64,000 bases of DNA. Origin: JAFECT01 sp964432415 (lineage in GTDB: Bacteria; Pseudomonadota; Alphaproteobacteria; Caulobacterales; Caulobacteraceae). The DNA lies in NCBI GenBank assembly GCA_964432415.1, contig CAYSNW010000004.1, positions 1-64,000 on the forward strand, read 5' to 3'. The notes below the pieces were generated by a model. It was given only the letters and a program-made list of their open reading frames with translations, was not told where the DNA came from and did not search any database. Numbering within the stretch: position 1 is the first letter of the stretch; each line of letters begins with the position of its first letter. Made by a program: the position numbers and the translations under genes. This document shows positions 52,079 to 60,708 of this stretch, piece after piece.

Positions 52079-53464
52079 TCAGCCGTCCGGATGTTGATCC
52101 TTCAGGGTGTAGGTCGCGGGCTGATTCAGCACCACGTTCAGGGTCTGGGACGTGTTGGCGATGACCGCCTTCAGGCCGGTTTGACCCTCGTAGCCCACGC
52201 GCACCTGCGGCCAGTTCGGATCGGTGTAGCGCACCTTCAGCGTCAGCCCCGCGGTGTTGATCACCTTGCCGAACTTGTACTTCCAGGGGCCGGTCAGATT
52301 GAGCGCCGTCATCTTCAGATGAGCGCTGGCCACCGGCTCTCCCCAGGCGCTCTCCAGCGAGATCCACATGTCGCCGTTGACCGCCGCCAGCTTGCCCGCC
52401 GGCAGGCTGACCGATCCCTCGACGGCGCCGAAGGAGGCCACGTCCACCTGGCTGTTCACCGTCGCCGGCCCCCCCACGAAGAAGGCGCGCCGCACGTAGT
52501 CGCCGCGGCGGGGCACGCCCGCGGCCACGGTGGCCCAGTTCACCTTGTCCTTGGAGATGGCGAAGTTGCGGAAGGCGAAGGGCACGCTCTCGAACGGTCC
52601 GAACTGCGGCCGGTCCGGGGCGGTGGTGATGCAGTAGTGGATGTGGAAGGCGCCCAGGCCCGCTCCCACGTCGCCGGTCTTGGCCAGCACCGTGCCGGAT
52701 GGGACGGTCTTGCGGTCCTCCCAGGCGTAGGTCTGGGGCTTGCCGCCCAACTTCGGGTCGTAGGACCCGGTGATCGAATGCAGGATCGAGGCGTAGCGCG
52801 CCGTGCCCAGCTTCTGGATCACCACATTGATGTAGTTGGCGTCGTTGCCCGAGTACTGGTCGTCGGCCCAGACCAGCTTCGCGCTCGCCGAGGCCACGAA
52901 CGGCACGCCCTTGGTCGAAGGCTGGTCGTCGCCCTTGATCAGGTCGTAGCAGTAGACGAACACGCCGGTGTGGCTGTCCTTGGGGTAGTAGGCGTTGGCC
53001 TGGATCACCTTCCAGACCTCGCCTGGCATGGTCGGCAGGTCGACCAGCAAATCGGTGGCCTTGATCTCGCTGACCTTGTTGGTCAGGGGCCGCCACACCA
53101 GCTCCCCGCCCTGGAACTTGGTCTGCTTGCCCAGCTTGTCGTAGGTGTCGATCTCGTCGGTCATGGGATAGCCGAGGTAGCTCTTCTCCCATCCGAGCTG
53201 CGCCCAGCGGTCGCGGATCAGGCCCTGGACGGCGACCGCCGGGGTGAACGGCGACCAGTAGATCGAGCCGTTGCTGAAGTGCTGGTAGCGGCCCACCCCG
53301 TCCGGCGCGGTCAGCTCCTGGGTCGTGGCGGCGCCAAGCGTCCCGTTCTTGCCGCCCATGGCCGCGTACTTGTCGCTGATCGGGGAGGCCAGCGCGGCGC
53401 TGACGCTCAGCGCCCCGATGCTCAGGATTCCAACACCCGCCCACAGCAGAGTCCGGTATCGCAT
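52079..53464 (-). CDS. Exported LGFP-repeat protein
   Basis: 461 residues from ATG 53464 with GGGGGAA 8 bases upstream. Signal peptide MRYRTLLWAG...AALAS. Residues 28-105 contain LGFP-type repeats: LGAATTQELTAPDGVGRYQHFSNGSIYWSP and, after AVQGLIRDRWAQLGWEKSYLGYPMTDE (both cited in part), a second unit. LGFP repeats bind or decorate cell-wall/envelope surfaces in actinobacteria; their use here is less common. The remainder is beta-rich with no enzyme motif. Probably secreted or periplasmic. Confidence 0.78.
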   Translation of the reverse strand: MRYRTLLWAGVGILSIGALSVSAALASPISDKYAAMGGKNGTLGAATTQELTAPDGVGRYQHFSNGSIYWSPFTPAVAVQGLIRDRWAQLGWEKSYLGYPMTDEIDTYDKLGKQTKFQGGELVWRPLTNKVSEIKATDLLVDLPTMPGEVWKVIQANAYYPKDSHTGVFVYCYDLIKGDDQPSTKGVPFVASASAKLVWADDQYSGNDANYINVVIQKLGTARYASILHSITGSYDPKLGGKPQTYAWEDRKTVPSGTVLAKTGDVGAGLGAFHIHYCITTAPDRPQFGPFESVPFAFRNFAISKDKVNWATVAAGVPRRGDYVRRAFFVGGPATVNSQVDVASFGAVEGSVSLPAGKLAAVNGDMWISLESAWGEPVASAHLKMTALNLTGPWKYKFGKVINTAGLTLKVRYTDPNWPQVRVGYEGQTGLKAVIANTSQTLNVVLNQPATYTLKDQHPDG

Positions 53465-53611
53465 GGCCTGTTCCCCCGATTTGAGGATGACAGACCACGA
53501 ATGCGCCTCCGCGTCACGCCGCCGGCTCGCCGGCCGTAAACTCCGGCCCGGTCTGGACTCAACCGGCGCGATGGGCACTATCGTGGCCGGGGTGTTCGGG
53601 GGAGCAGGGCC

Positions 53612-55093
53612 GTGGGGAAGAGTGTCGGCGTCGTGGCGGCCGCCTGTGCCGTAACCTTGGTCCTTTCCGCCGAGGGCGCCGCGAACGCGCAGGACCCGGC
53701 CGGCGCCCCGCAGCCCAGCCTCGCCTTGCGGACCTGCGAGGCCGGCACAACCGCCTCCGAGGCCCTGTTCAACGCCTGCGCCACCGTCCTGGCCCTCGAT
53801 CCCGACCCGTCCCACAAGGCCCTGGCCCATTCCCAGCGCGCCATGATGTGGGAACAGGCCAAGGATTCCAGCCACGCCCTGGCCGAGGCGGACGAGGCGG
53901 TGAGGCTGGCGCCGGACGTGGCGCGCTACTGGCGCGTGCGCGCCAATATCCACGAGGACCTGAAGCAGTTCGATCTGGCCATCGCCGACTACACCGAAGC
54001 CGTACGGCTGGATCCCGGCGTGGCGCGGGCCTGGTACAACCGCGGCAACTGCTGGATCGCCAAGCGGGAGTTCGACAAGGCCATCGCCGACTACAGCGAG
54101 GCCATTCGCCTGGATCCGGCCCTCTATTCGGCCTGGTACAACCGTGGCAACACCTATGCCCGTCAGAAACGCTTTGACCTGGCCATCGCCGACTATGACC
54201 AGGCCATCCGCCTGCGGCCGGACTCAGCGGCCGCCCTCGGCAATCGGGGCCATGCCCGTCATGAAGCCGGCGACGACGCGGGCGCGATCGCCGACCTGAG
54301 CCGGGCGCTGGAGATCGACCCCAACCAGGCCAACAACCACGCCAATCGCGGCGACACCTACCTGGCCATCGGCGACTACCGCAGCGCGGTGGCCGATTTC
54401 GACGCCACCATCCGGCTGCAAGGACCGAGCTTCAGCGTCCTGGTCAACCGCGGGGTGGCGCGCGACCAGATCGGCGACTACGCCGGCGCCATCGCCGATT
54501 TCGACGCCGCCGCCGCCCTGGACCCCACCGCCGCGACAGCGCCGCTCAACCGCGGCGTGACCCGGCAGCGCAAGGGCGACATCGACGGCGCCATGGCCGA
54601 CTACCAGCAGGCGCTCCAGCTCGATCCCCGCTCGCCCAAGGCCCATATCAACCGGGGCAATATCTACAGCCTGCGCGGGGACCATGCCCGCGCCCTGGCC
54701 GATTACGACGCGGCGATCGCCCTGGCGCCATCCCTCCAGGCGGCCTGGCGCGAGCGCTGCACCGAGCGCGCCATCGTCGGGCGCGACCTGCCCGGGGCCC
54801 TGGCCGACTGCGACCATGCGCTGAAACTGAAGCCCGACGACCGGCCCGCCCTGGTCTCGCGCGCCCTGGCGCGCCTGCGCGGCGGCGACGCCGCCGGCGC
54901 CCTGGCCGACAGCGAACAGGCCGTCAGGCTGGCGCCGACCTCACCGTCGGCCCTCTACCTGCGCGGCGTGGCGCGCCAGCGCACCGGACAGCGCGCGGAG
55001 GGCCAGATAGACATCGAGCACGCCCTGAAACTCGATCCCCAGGTGGCGGACCGCTACGCCGGCTGGGGCGTGCCGCGCGCCGGCGCGATCTGA
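53612..55093 (+). CDS. Exported tetratricopeptide-repeat protein
   Basis: 493 residues from GTG 53612 with GGGGGAG 7 bases upstream. Signal peptide (MGKSVGVVAAACAVTLVLSAEGAANA, i.e. ending EGAANA). About twelve TPR units follow, with recurrent WYNRGN, FDKAIADYSEAIRLDP and DYDQAIRLRPD patterns. A single-domain TPR scaffold in the periplasm; no catalytic domain. Divergent from the LGFP protein with a 147-bp gap. Confidence 0.88.
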   Translation: MGKSVGVVAAACAVTLVLSAEGAANAQDPAGAPQPSLALRTCEAGTTASEALFNACATVLALDPDPSHKALAHSQRAMMWEQAKDSSHALAEADEAVRLAPDVARYWRVRANIHEDLKQFDLAIADYTEAVRLDPGVARAWYNRGNCWIAKREFDKAIADYSEAIRLDPALYSAWYNRGNTYARQKRFDLAIADYDQAIRLRPDSAAALGNRGHARHEAGDDAGAIADLSRALEIDPNQANNHANRGDTYLAIGDYRSAVADFDATIRLQGPSFSVLVNRGVARDQIGDYAGAIADFDAAAALDPTAATAPLNRGVTRQRKGDIDGAMADYQQALQLDPRSPKAHINRGNIYSLRGDHARALADYDAAIALAPSLQAAWRERCTERAIVGRDLPGALADCDHALKLKPDDRPALVSRALARLRGGDAAGALADSEQAVRLAPTSPSALYLRGVARQRTGQRAEGQIDIEHALKLDPQVADRYAGWGVPRAGAI

Positions 55094-55096
55094 GCT

Positions 55097-55906
55097 TCAG
55101 TCGGCGAACACCGCGTTCAGGCTCTTGAACGGGGCGATCGGGGCGAAGGGCTGGAAGGCGCCGTCGCCCTGCAGGTCGTGAACCGCGCTCAGGAACCCGC
55201 CCCAGGCCGCCCTCGCCAGTGCGCCGCCGACGCTGATGCGGCGTACGCCGAGGTTGGCCAGCTGGCTGACCGTGAAGCCCGGCCCCGGCAGCAGCACATT
55301 GACCGGCTTGCCGCCCGCCGCCGCGACCACCGCCCTGATCGCCGCCTCGTCGGGCAGGAAGGGGGCGTACAGGCAGTCGGCGCCCGCGTCGGCGTAGGCC
55401 CGGATGCGCCGAACCGTGTCGTCCAGATCGGGGCTGGCGGTCAGGAAGCTCTCGCAACGCCCGGTCAGCACCACATGGCCGCCGTGGGCGTCGATGGCCC
55501 AGCGCGCCGCGGCGATGCGCGCCACGGCATGGTCGAAGTCGAAGAGCGGCTGCTCGGCCCGCCCCGTGGAGTCCTCGATCGACAGGCCGGCCACACCCGT
55601 CTGCACGCAGGCGGAGACGTTGCGCGCCAACGGGTCGAGCTCGTCCGCGAACCCGTCGGCGAAGTCGGCGTTGACCGGCAGCGGCGTGGCGGCGACCAGC
55701 TCGCGCAGATGCTGCAGCATTCCCTCCAGCGGGACCTTCCCGTCCGCCTGCCCCAGCGCCCAGGCCGCGCCCGCGCTGGTCGAGGCCAGGGCCTCGAAGC
55801 CCAGGCGGTGCAGGGCGCGGGCCGAGCCCACGTCCCACGGATTGGGCATCACGAAACAGCCGCTCTCGTGCAGCTTGCGGAAGGCGGTGATGGCGGGGGA
55901 GGGCAT
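55097..55906 (-). CDS. Isocitrate lyase/PEP mutase family protein
   Basis: 269 residues from ATG 55906 with GGAG 8 bases upstream. FVMPNPWDVGSARALHRLGFEALASTSAG, VNADFADGF, GLSIEDSTG and the metal-site DADCLYAP (AGADCLYAPFLPDE) fit the ICL/PEPM superfamily (oxaloacetase/phosphonopyruvate-hydrolase-like branch). It lacks the KKCGH loop of true isocitrate lyases, so a C-C or P-C bond reaction on another 2-oxo or 2-hydroxy acid is more likely. Monocistronic. Confidence 0.87.
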   Translation of the reverse strand: MPSPAITAFRKLHESGCFVMPNPWDVGSARALHRLGFEALASTSAGAAWALGQADGKVPLEGMLQHLRELVAATPLPVNADFADGFADELDPLARNVSACVQTGVAGLSIEDSTGRAEQPLFDFDHAVARIAAARWAIDAHGGHVVLTGRCESFLTASPDLDDTVRRIRAYADAGADCLYAPFLPDEAAIRAVVAAAGGKPVNVLLPGPGFTVSQLANLGVRRISVGGALARAAWGGFLSAVHDLQGDGAFQPFAPIAPFKSLNAVFAD

Positions 55907-55985
55907 GGGGGTTCTCCGGACGAGTCGGCGGCATTGTTCCGGGTTTGTTCGGATGCGCAAGAGGCGTGCGACGAACACCTCCCCA

Positions 55986-56146
55986 ACTATGTCCGTCATC
56001 CTCGGGGCCGCGTAGCGGAACCCGAAGACCCAACAGCTCCCCACCTCAAGGCTGCGTATCCGGCGCCCAGCTTCGATCAAGATTTGCTGTTGGGTCCTCG
56101 GGTCTGCGCCCCTGCGGGGCTTCGCTCCGAGGATGACGGACATAGT
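55986..56146. repeat. Palindromic element, family C, copy 2
   Basis: Perfect 20-bp inverted repeat, ACTATGTCCGTCATCCTCGG (55986-56005) and 56127-56146, around an interior that matches the reverse complement of the copy at 43342-43493 (GACCCAACAGCTCC, GCGCCCAGCTTC). It lies between the divergent PEPM-family and acetamidase genes. Confidence 0.83.
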
Positions 56147-56212
56147 GTGGAGGGGCGGTGGTGACGTCCCGTGGAAGGGACGATAGGGTCCCGCCGAGTT
56201 CGGGGACCCACC

Positions 56213-57223
56213 ATGCGCGCCATCCTGATCGCCGCCACAGCGACCCTCGTCGCCACCACCGCTGCCGCCCAGCAGACCTACACGCTCAACCCCACCCCCG
56301 AGACCGTCGCCTGGGGCTACTACGACGCGGCGGCCAGGCCGGTGCTGACCATCAAGTCCGGCGACACGGTGGTCTTCCACACCCTGATCACCTCCAGCCC
56401 CACGTCGCTCGAGAAGAACGGCGTCGCTCCCGCCGACGTTCAGCCGTGGCTGCGCGACATCTACGCCAGGGTCACCGACAAGGGCCCCGGCGGCCACATC
56501 CTGACCGGCCCGGTCTATATCGAGGGCGCCGAGCCCGGCGACACGCTGGAGATCCACATCGAGAAGGTCGATCTGGACATCCCCTATGCCTACAACGGCT
56601 TCCGTTACGGCGTCGGCTTCCAGACCGACGACTTCCCCTATCCGCGCACCAAGATCATCCCCATCGACGTTGAGCACCGCATCGCCCACTTCGGCCCCGG
56701 CATCGACATCGCGCTGCACCCCTTCTTCGGCTCCATGGGCGTGGCCCCGCCGCCGTCCTTCGGGCGCTATGACTCGACCCCGCCGACGGTGAGCGGCGGC
56801 AACATGGACAACAAGGAGCTGACCGCGGGTACGGTCCTGTACCTGCCGGTCTGGGCCAAGGGCGCCCTGTTCGAGATCGGCGACGGCCACGCCGGCCAGG
56901 GCAACGGCGAGGTCGACATCACCGCCATGGAGACCTCGCTCAAGGGAACCCTGCGCTTCGTCCTGCGCAAGGACCTGCACGTCAAATACCCGCGCGCCGA
57001 GACCCCCACCCACTTCATCTCCATGGGCTTCGACGACGACCTGACCATGGCCGCCCACAAGGCGGTGCGCGAGATGATCGACTTCCTGGTCACTGAAAAG
57101 GGCATGAGCCGCGACGACGCCTACATGCTGATCAGCGTCACCGGCGACATCGACATCACCGAACTGGTCGACCGCAACAAGGGCGTCCACGTGATGCTGC
57201 CGAAGGCGGTGTTTGTGAAGTGA
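56213..57223 (+). CDS. Exported acetamidase/formamidase family protein
   Basis: 336 residues from ATG 56213, giving a signal peptide (MRAILIAATATLVATTAAAQ). The FmdA_AmdA domain shows GDTVVFHTLITSSP, KGPGGHILTGPVYIEGAEPGDTLEIHIE (in part), HPFFGSMGVAPP, GGNMDNKELTAGT and GDGHAGQGNGEV. These enzymes hydrolyse short amides to ammonia; an exported form is less usual. The stop overlaps the zinc-ribbon gene (GTGA), and the amine oxidase follows, suggesting nitrogen scavenging. Confidence 0.9.
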   Translation: MRAILIAATATLVATTAAAQQTYTLNPTPETVAWGYYDAAARPVLTIKSGDTVVFHTLITSSPTSLEKNGVAPADVQPWLRDIYARVTDKGPGGHILTGPVYIEGAEPGDTLEIHIEKVDLDIPYAYNGFRYGVGFQTDDFPYPRTKIIPIDVEHRIAHFGPGIDIALHPFFGSMGVAPPPSFGRYDSTPPTVSGGNMDNKELTAGTVLYLPVWAKGALFEIGDGHAGQGNGEVDITAMETSLKGTLRFVLRKDLHVKYPRAETPTHFISMGFDDDLTMAAHKAVREMIDFLVTEKGMSRDDAYMLISVTGDIDITELVDRNKGVHVMLPKAVFVK

Positions 57224-57708
57224 AGATCCAATGCCCCTGCGGTGAGCTGATCCACGACGGGTCCGACGCCCAGCCGAACAAGGCCTGGCTGCTGGCCGAC
57301 CAGGACTGGAGCACGGTCATGAACCGGCCGGGTCCGCCCGCGTCCTTCACCGACTCCCTCGGCCTGATGCGCATCCTCTACCAGTGCTGGTCCTGCGGCC
57401 GCCTGACCCTCGACGATCCGGTCACCGGCGAGATGCTGTGGTTCGCGCCCGAGCATGATCCGCGCGGCAAGGCCCTGGGCTCGAAGCTCGGGAACGCCTA
57501 CCCAGTCTCCCTGACCGGCGCCTGGCGCGGCGCCGCCGGCGACCTGCACTGGGGAACCAGCGGCGATTGTCCCGGAGGCTTCGAACAGTTCGACGACCGT
57601 GAGGCTCTGGTCCGCCGCTACCAAGAGGTCCTCGCCCAGCTGAAGGCGGAGGGCCGCCTGCAGGCCGCCCGCCTCACCGGAACGGGCGCGGATCACGCCT
57701 GGCCATGA
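57220..57708 (+). CDS. Zinc-ribbon-like protein of unknown function
   Basis: 162 residues from GTG 57220 overlapping the acetamidase stop; its own stop overlaps the next gene (ATGA). Two cysteine pairs, MKIQCPCGELIHD and YQCWSCGRLTLDD, could bind one zinc ion. The rest (WFAPEHDPRGKALG, GTSGDCPGGFEQFDDREALVRRYQEVLAQL in part) matches nothing recognised. Position between two nitrogen-releasing enzymes suggests a shared operon. Confidence 0.78.
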   Translation: MKIQCPCGELIHDGSDAQPNKAWLLADQDWSTVMNRPGPPASFTDSLGLMRILYQCWSCGRLTLDDPVTGEMLWFAPEHDPRGKALGSKLGNAYPVSLTGAWRGAAGDLHWGTSGDCPGGFEQFDDREALVRRYQEVLAQLKAEGRLQAARLTGTGADHAWP

Positions 57709-58832
57709 CCCTCGACACCATCGTCATCGGCCTGGGCGCCCACGGCTCGGCCGCCCTCTACCATCTGGCCCGCACAGGGAAGCGCGCCCTCGGGATCGAG
57801 GCCTTCGCCCCGGCCCACGAGGGCGGGTCCTCCCACGGCGAGAGCCGCATCATCCGCCTGGCCTATTTCGAGCACCCCGCCTACGTGCCCCTGGTGCGCC
57901 GCGCCTTCGAGGGCTGGCGCGCGCTGGAGCACGAAAGCCGCCGCCGCATCCTGAGCGTCACCGGCATCATCGAGGCGGGCTGGCCCGGGTCGGAGATCGT
58001 CGCTGGGTCGCTGAGGGCCTCGCGCGAGCACGGCCTGGTGCACGAGGAGCTGGGCGCGTCCGAGATCAACGCCCGCTTCCCGGCCCTGACCCTGCCCGCC
58101 GGCTGGTCCGGCGTGTTTCAGCCCGAGGCGGGCATCCTGCGCCCCGAGCTCGGCATCGCCACCCACCTCGACGCCGCCCGGGCCCTGGGCGCCGAGACCC
58201 GGATCGGAACGGCGGTCGCCGCGGTCGAGCCGGCGGGGCAGGGGGTGTGCGTCACCCTGGCCGACGGAACCCGGCTGGAGGCCGCCTCCGCCATCCTGTC
58301 CGCCGGCGCCTGGACGCCCGACCTCACCGCGGACCTGAACCTGCCGCTCACCCTCACCCGCCAGGTCATCGCCTGGTACGCCCCGGCCGAGCCGGCCCTG
58401 ACCACGCCCGAGGCCCTGCCGGTCTTCCTGGTCGAGAGCCCGGAGGAGGCGGTCTACGGCTTCCCGGATTTCGCGGGCTCCGGGGTCAAGGCCGGCTCCC
58501 ACCTACCGGGCCGAATTCTCGCGAGCGCCGCCGACGCCCGCCAGGACGCGGGCGAGGCCGACTTCGCCCCCGTACGCGACCTGATGCGCCAGTGTCTGCC
58601 CGCCGCCGCCGGCCCCGTGCGCGCGGCCAGGACCTGCATCTACACCTCCACGCCCGACAGCGATTTCATCATCGACCGCCACCCGATCCACCCGCAGATC
58701 GTCATCGCCTCGGCCTGCTCCGGCCACGGCTACAAGTTCGCCCCGGTGATCGGCGAGGCCCTGGCGCGCATGGCGTCGGGCGGCGAGGCGGGCGTGGGGT
58801 TCGAGCGGTTCGGGATCGGGCGGTTCGGCTGA
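57705..58832 (+). CDS. Sarcosine oxidase / N-methyltryptophan oxidase-like flavoenzyme
   Basis: 375 residues. The dinucleotide fold opens with IVIGLGAHGSAALYHLAR, then HEGGSSHGESRIIRLAYFEHP (FAD contact, in part) as in MSOX/SolA. The covalent-FAD cysteine is conserved: C311 in RTCIYTSTPDSDF; ASACSGHGYKFAPVIGE supplies the second flavin segment with K344. It oxidises a secondary or N-methyl amino acid to an aldehyde or imine with H2O2. It overlaps the zinc-ribbon gene by 4 bases. Confidence 0.92.
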   Translation: MTLDTIVIGLGAHGSAALYHLARTGKRALGIEAFAPAHEGGSSHGESRIIRLAYFEHPAYVPLVRRAFEGWRALEHESRRRILSVTGIIEAGWPGSEIVAGSLRASREHGLVHEELGASEINARFPALTLPAGWSGVFQPEAGILRPELGIATHLDAARALGAETRIGTAVAAVEPAGQGVCVTLADGTRLEAASAILSAGAWTPDLTADLNLPLTLTRQVIAWYAPAEPALTTPEALPVFLVESPEEAVYGFPDFAGSGVKAGSHLPGRILASAADARQDAGEADFAPVRDLMRQCLPAAAGPVRAARTCIYTSTPDSDFIIDRHPIHPQIVIASACSGHGYKFAPVIGEALARMASGGEAGVGFERFGIGRFG

Positions 58833-58910
58833 GGCGCGCCGGTTTGCGCCTGATCAAGGCCGCGCCCCTCTTGTCATGGCATCCCCGCGTCACACGCGCG
58901 GGAGGCCGGC

Positions 58911-59522
58911 ATGGCGTCGAAATTCGGGTTCTGGGCGGCTCTGGGCGCGCTGGCGGCGAGCCTCGGCTACGCAATACCCCAGGTGATGCAGGTGCTGGGC
59001 TGGCTGGGGCCGCCGCTGGACGCGATCCTGATCTATGCGCCGTCGCTGCTGCTGGCGCCGGCCTTCGTGCTCACCCTGGCCGCCCTGCACACGGCGGCCG
59101 AGCCCAGCCGCAAGGTCTTCAGCCTGTCCGCCCTGTCGCTGGCGATCGTCTATGCGACCCTGGTCAGCACGGTCTACGTCACCCAGCTCGGCACGGTCAT
59201 ACCGCTGGATCTGGCCGGGCGCGGCCGCGAGGTCGCGATCCTGCGCTGCTGCGAGGCGCCGGCGTTCCTGCGCTCGGTGGATCTGCTCGGCTACACCCTG
59301 ATGAGCGCCGCGACCCTGCTGGCCGCCCGCGCCGTGCCAGGGCCGGGCCTCAGCCACGGCGTGCGCATCGCCCTGATCGCCAACGGCCTGTTGGCGCCGG
59401 CCTTGTTCCTGCAGCTGTTCTGGCCGTGGTTGATCTGGGTGGGGGCGCTGTGGCTGGTGACCTTCCCGGCGGCGATGTTGTTGCTGGCGCTGTGGTTTCG
59501 AAGAGCCGGGGCTACATTTTGA
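58911..59522 (+). CDS. DUF4386-like membrane protein
   Basis: 203 residues with six hydrophobic segments (ALAASLGYAIPQVMQVLG, LIYAPSLLLAPAFVLTLAAL, LSLAIVYATLVSTVYV, LLGYTLMSAATLLAA, IALIANGLLAPALFLQLFW, VTFPAAMLLLALWF). Resembles the DUF4386/heme-less six-TM proteins; family assignment is tentative. It ends 11 bases into the convergent membrane-effector gene. Confidence 0.68.
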   Translation: MASKFGFWAALGALAASLGYAIPQVMQVLGWLGPPLDAILIYAPSLLLAPAFVLTLAALHTAAEPSRKVFSLSALSLAIVYATLVSTVYVTQLGTVIPLDLAGRGREVAILRCCEAPAFLRSVDLLGYTLMSAATLLAARAVPGPGLSHGVRIALIANGLLAPALFLQLFWPWLIWVGALWLVTFPAAMLLLALWFRRAGATF

Positions 59523-60648
59523 ACTTTGCGTCGTTGTGAATTTTCAGGAAGGTGCACATCTCCGCATAGGCGTTCTGCTCTGCAGAGCGGATGGCGCTCA
59601 GCTTGTCGCTCAGGGTCTCGGCGTCGTCGAAGCGCTTTCGAGCGGCGCGCATGGCGGTGCGGTACTGCAGATAGCGCTCGACCTCGCGGCCCGGCTGCAG
59701 GCCTTCCTCTAGTGCGCGCGCACCCAACACCAAGGCGGCGATGGCCAGGGTCAGGGCATGGGCCCAGGTCATGAACGGATCGGCGCCTTGCCGATGAGAT
59801 AGCAAGTCCAGAAAAACCTTTCCCAGTAGGGCCAGGTCAACGACGAAGATCGCGGCGATGGCCAGGAACAGGAAGTTGCTGAACGACTTGGCCCGCGCCA
59901 CCTCTGACTGGGTCTTCTCCGTGCCGTCCAGCTTCAGGCTGGCGAACTGGATCTGGTGGTCGAAGCGCAGGGCGCGGTAGGCGGCGAACAGATCGGCGTA
60001 TGGCGCCAAATCGTCCTGAGCGGTGACGGGGTCCGGGTCACGGATGAGCCACAGCTCCTCGGAATCCTCGTCGGCCAAGGCCAAGGCCAACTCCGAGGTC
60101 TCATTACCCTCGTAACGCAGCATGAATTCCCGCAACCAGGTGCGGCGCTGGGTCAGGAAGGCCGCGCGTCCGGTCGGCGACCGAAGCGAGCGGACCAAGG
60201 TCGGCAGCCGCCGGGCGAACGCCTGGAAATGCAGCTGCCGCAGGCGCTCGGCCAGCAGCCGGTCGCGCAGCCAACCCCGCTTGGCCTCCCCGTGCAGGAT
60301 CTGGGAACCGGCTACCACGCTGAGAATCCCCAGGACGGCGGCGATCACCACCAGCACGGGCTCGATTTCGAAGGGCAGCCTCGAGATCGGCGGCAACGAC
60401 AGCAGCTGCAAGGAGGCCACGATTAGGAGCGCGCAGGTCCCCAGCGAGATCGCCGCGTGGCCAGCTAGATTGCTGCGCTTCTTCGCCGCCTTGGCGCGGT
60501 TCTCATAGACTTGGAAGGCGTCGCGCAGTTCCGGGAAATCCAGGATGTGGAAGAGACGCGGGAACGCCGCTTTCGCGCTCTCGCGATCCTTATCGGAAAT
60601 GAGAATGTCATGGTTAAATCGGTGCCCTGGAGCGGTAATGTGGCCCAT
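59512..60648 (-). CDS. Four-TM membrane protein, SLATT/DUF4231-like, partner of the STAND ATPase
   Basis: 378 residues. Two pairs of membrane helices, 63-85 with 95-117 and 256-279 with 294-314, each preceded by a basic amphipathic helix (VYENRAKAAKKRSN; SEVARAKSF) and followed by a long charged helix (RDRLLAERLRQLHFQAFARR; REVERYLQYRTAMRAARKRF in part). This twofold '2TM + helix' design is that of SLATT-type proteins, membrane effectors in several bacterial immune operons. It begins 60 bases after the DUF4062-STAND gene stop and is probably its downstream partner. Assignment rests on topology, not on a sequence match. Confidence 0.7.
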   Translation of the reverse strand: MGHITAPGHRFNHDILISDKDRESAKAAFPRLFHILDFPELRDAFQVYENRAKAAKKRSNLAGHAAISLGTCALLIVASLQLLSLPPISRLPFEIEPVLVVIAAVLGILSVVAGSQILHGEAKRGWLRDRLLAERLRQLHFQAFARRLPTLVRSLRSPTGRAAFLTQRRTWLREFMLRYEGNETSELALALADEDSEELWLIRDPDPVTAQDDLAPYADLFAAYRALRFDHQIQFASLKLDGTEKTQSEVARAKSFSNFLFLAIAAIFVVDLALLGKVFLDLLSHRQGADPFMTWAHALTLAIAALVLGARALEEGLQPGREVERYLQYRTAMRAARKRFDDAETLSDKLSAIRSAEQNAYAEMCTFLKIHNDAKFKM

Positions 60649-60708
60649 TAGTTAGGCACCTCGATGGAGTCGGTGAAGGGGCGCATGCGATCAAGCGCCG
60701 TTCCTCGA

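Noticed and set aside
50187..53498. Single 1103-codon protein spanning DUF885 and the LGFP gene region
   Set aside because: The upstream part is a frame-shadow of the LGFP gene; the DUF885 signal peptide and ribosome site place the start at 52013.
55097..57190. 697-codon minus-strand protein
   Set aside because: The portion beyond 55906 is antisense to the acetamidase gene; the PEPM-family domain starts at 55906 with its own ribosome site.
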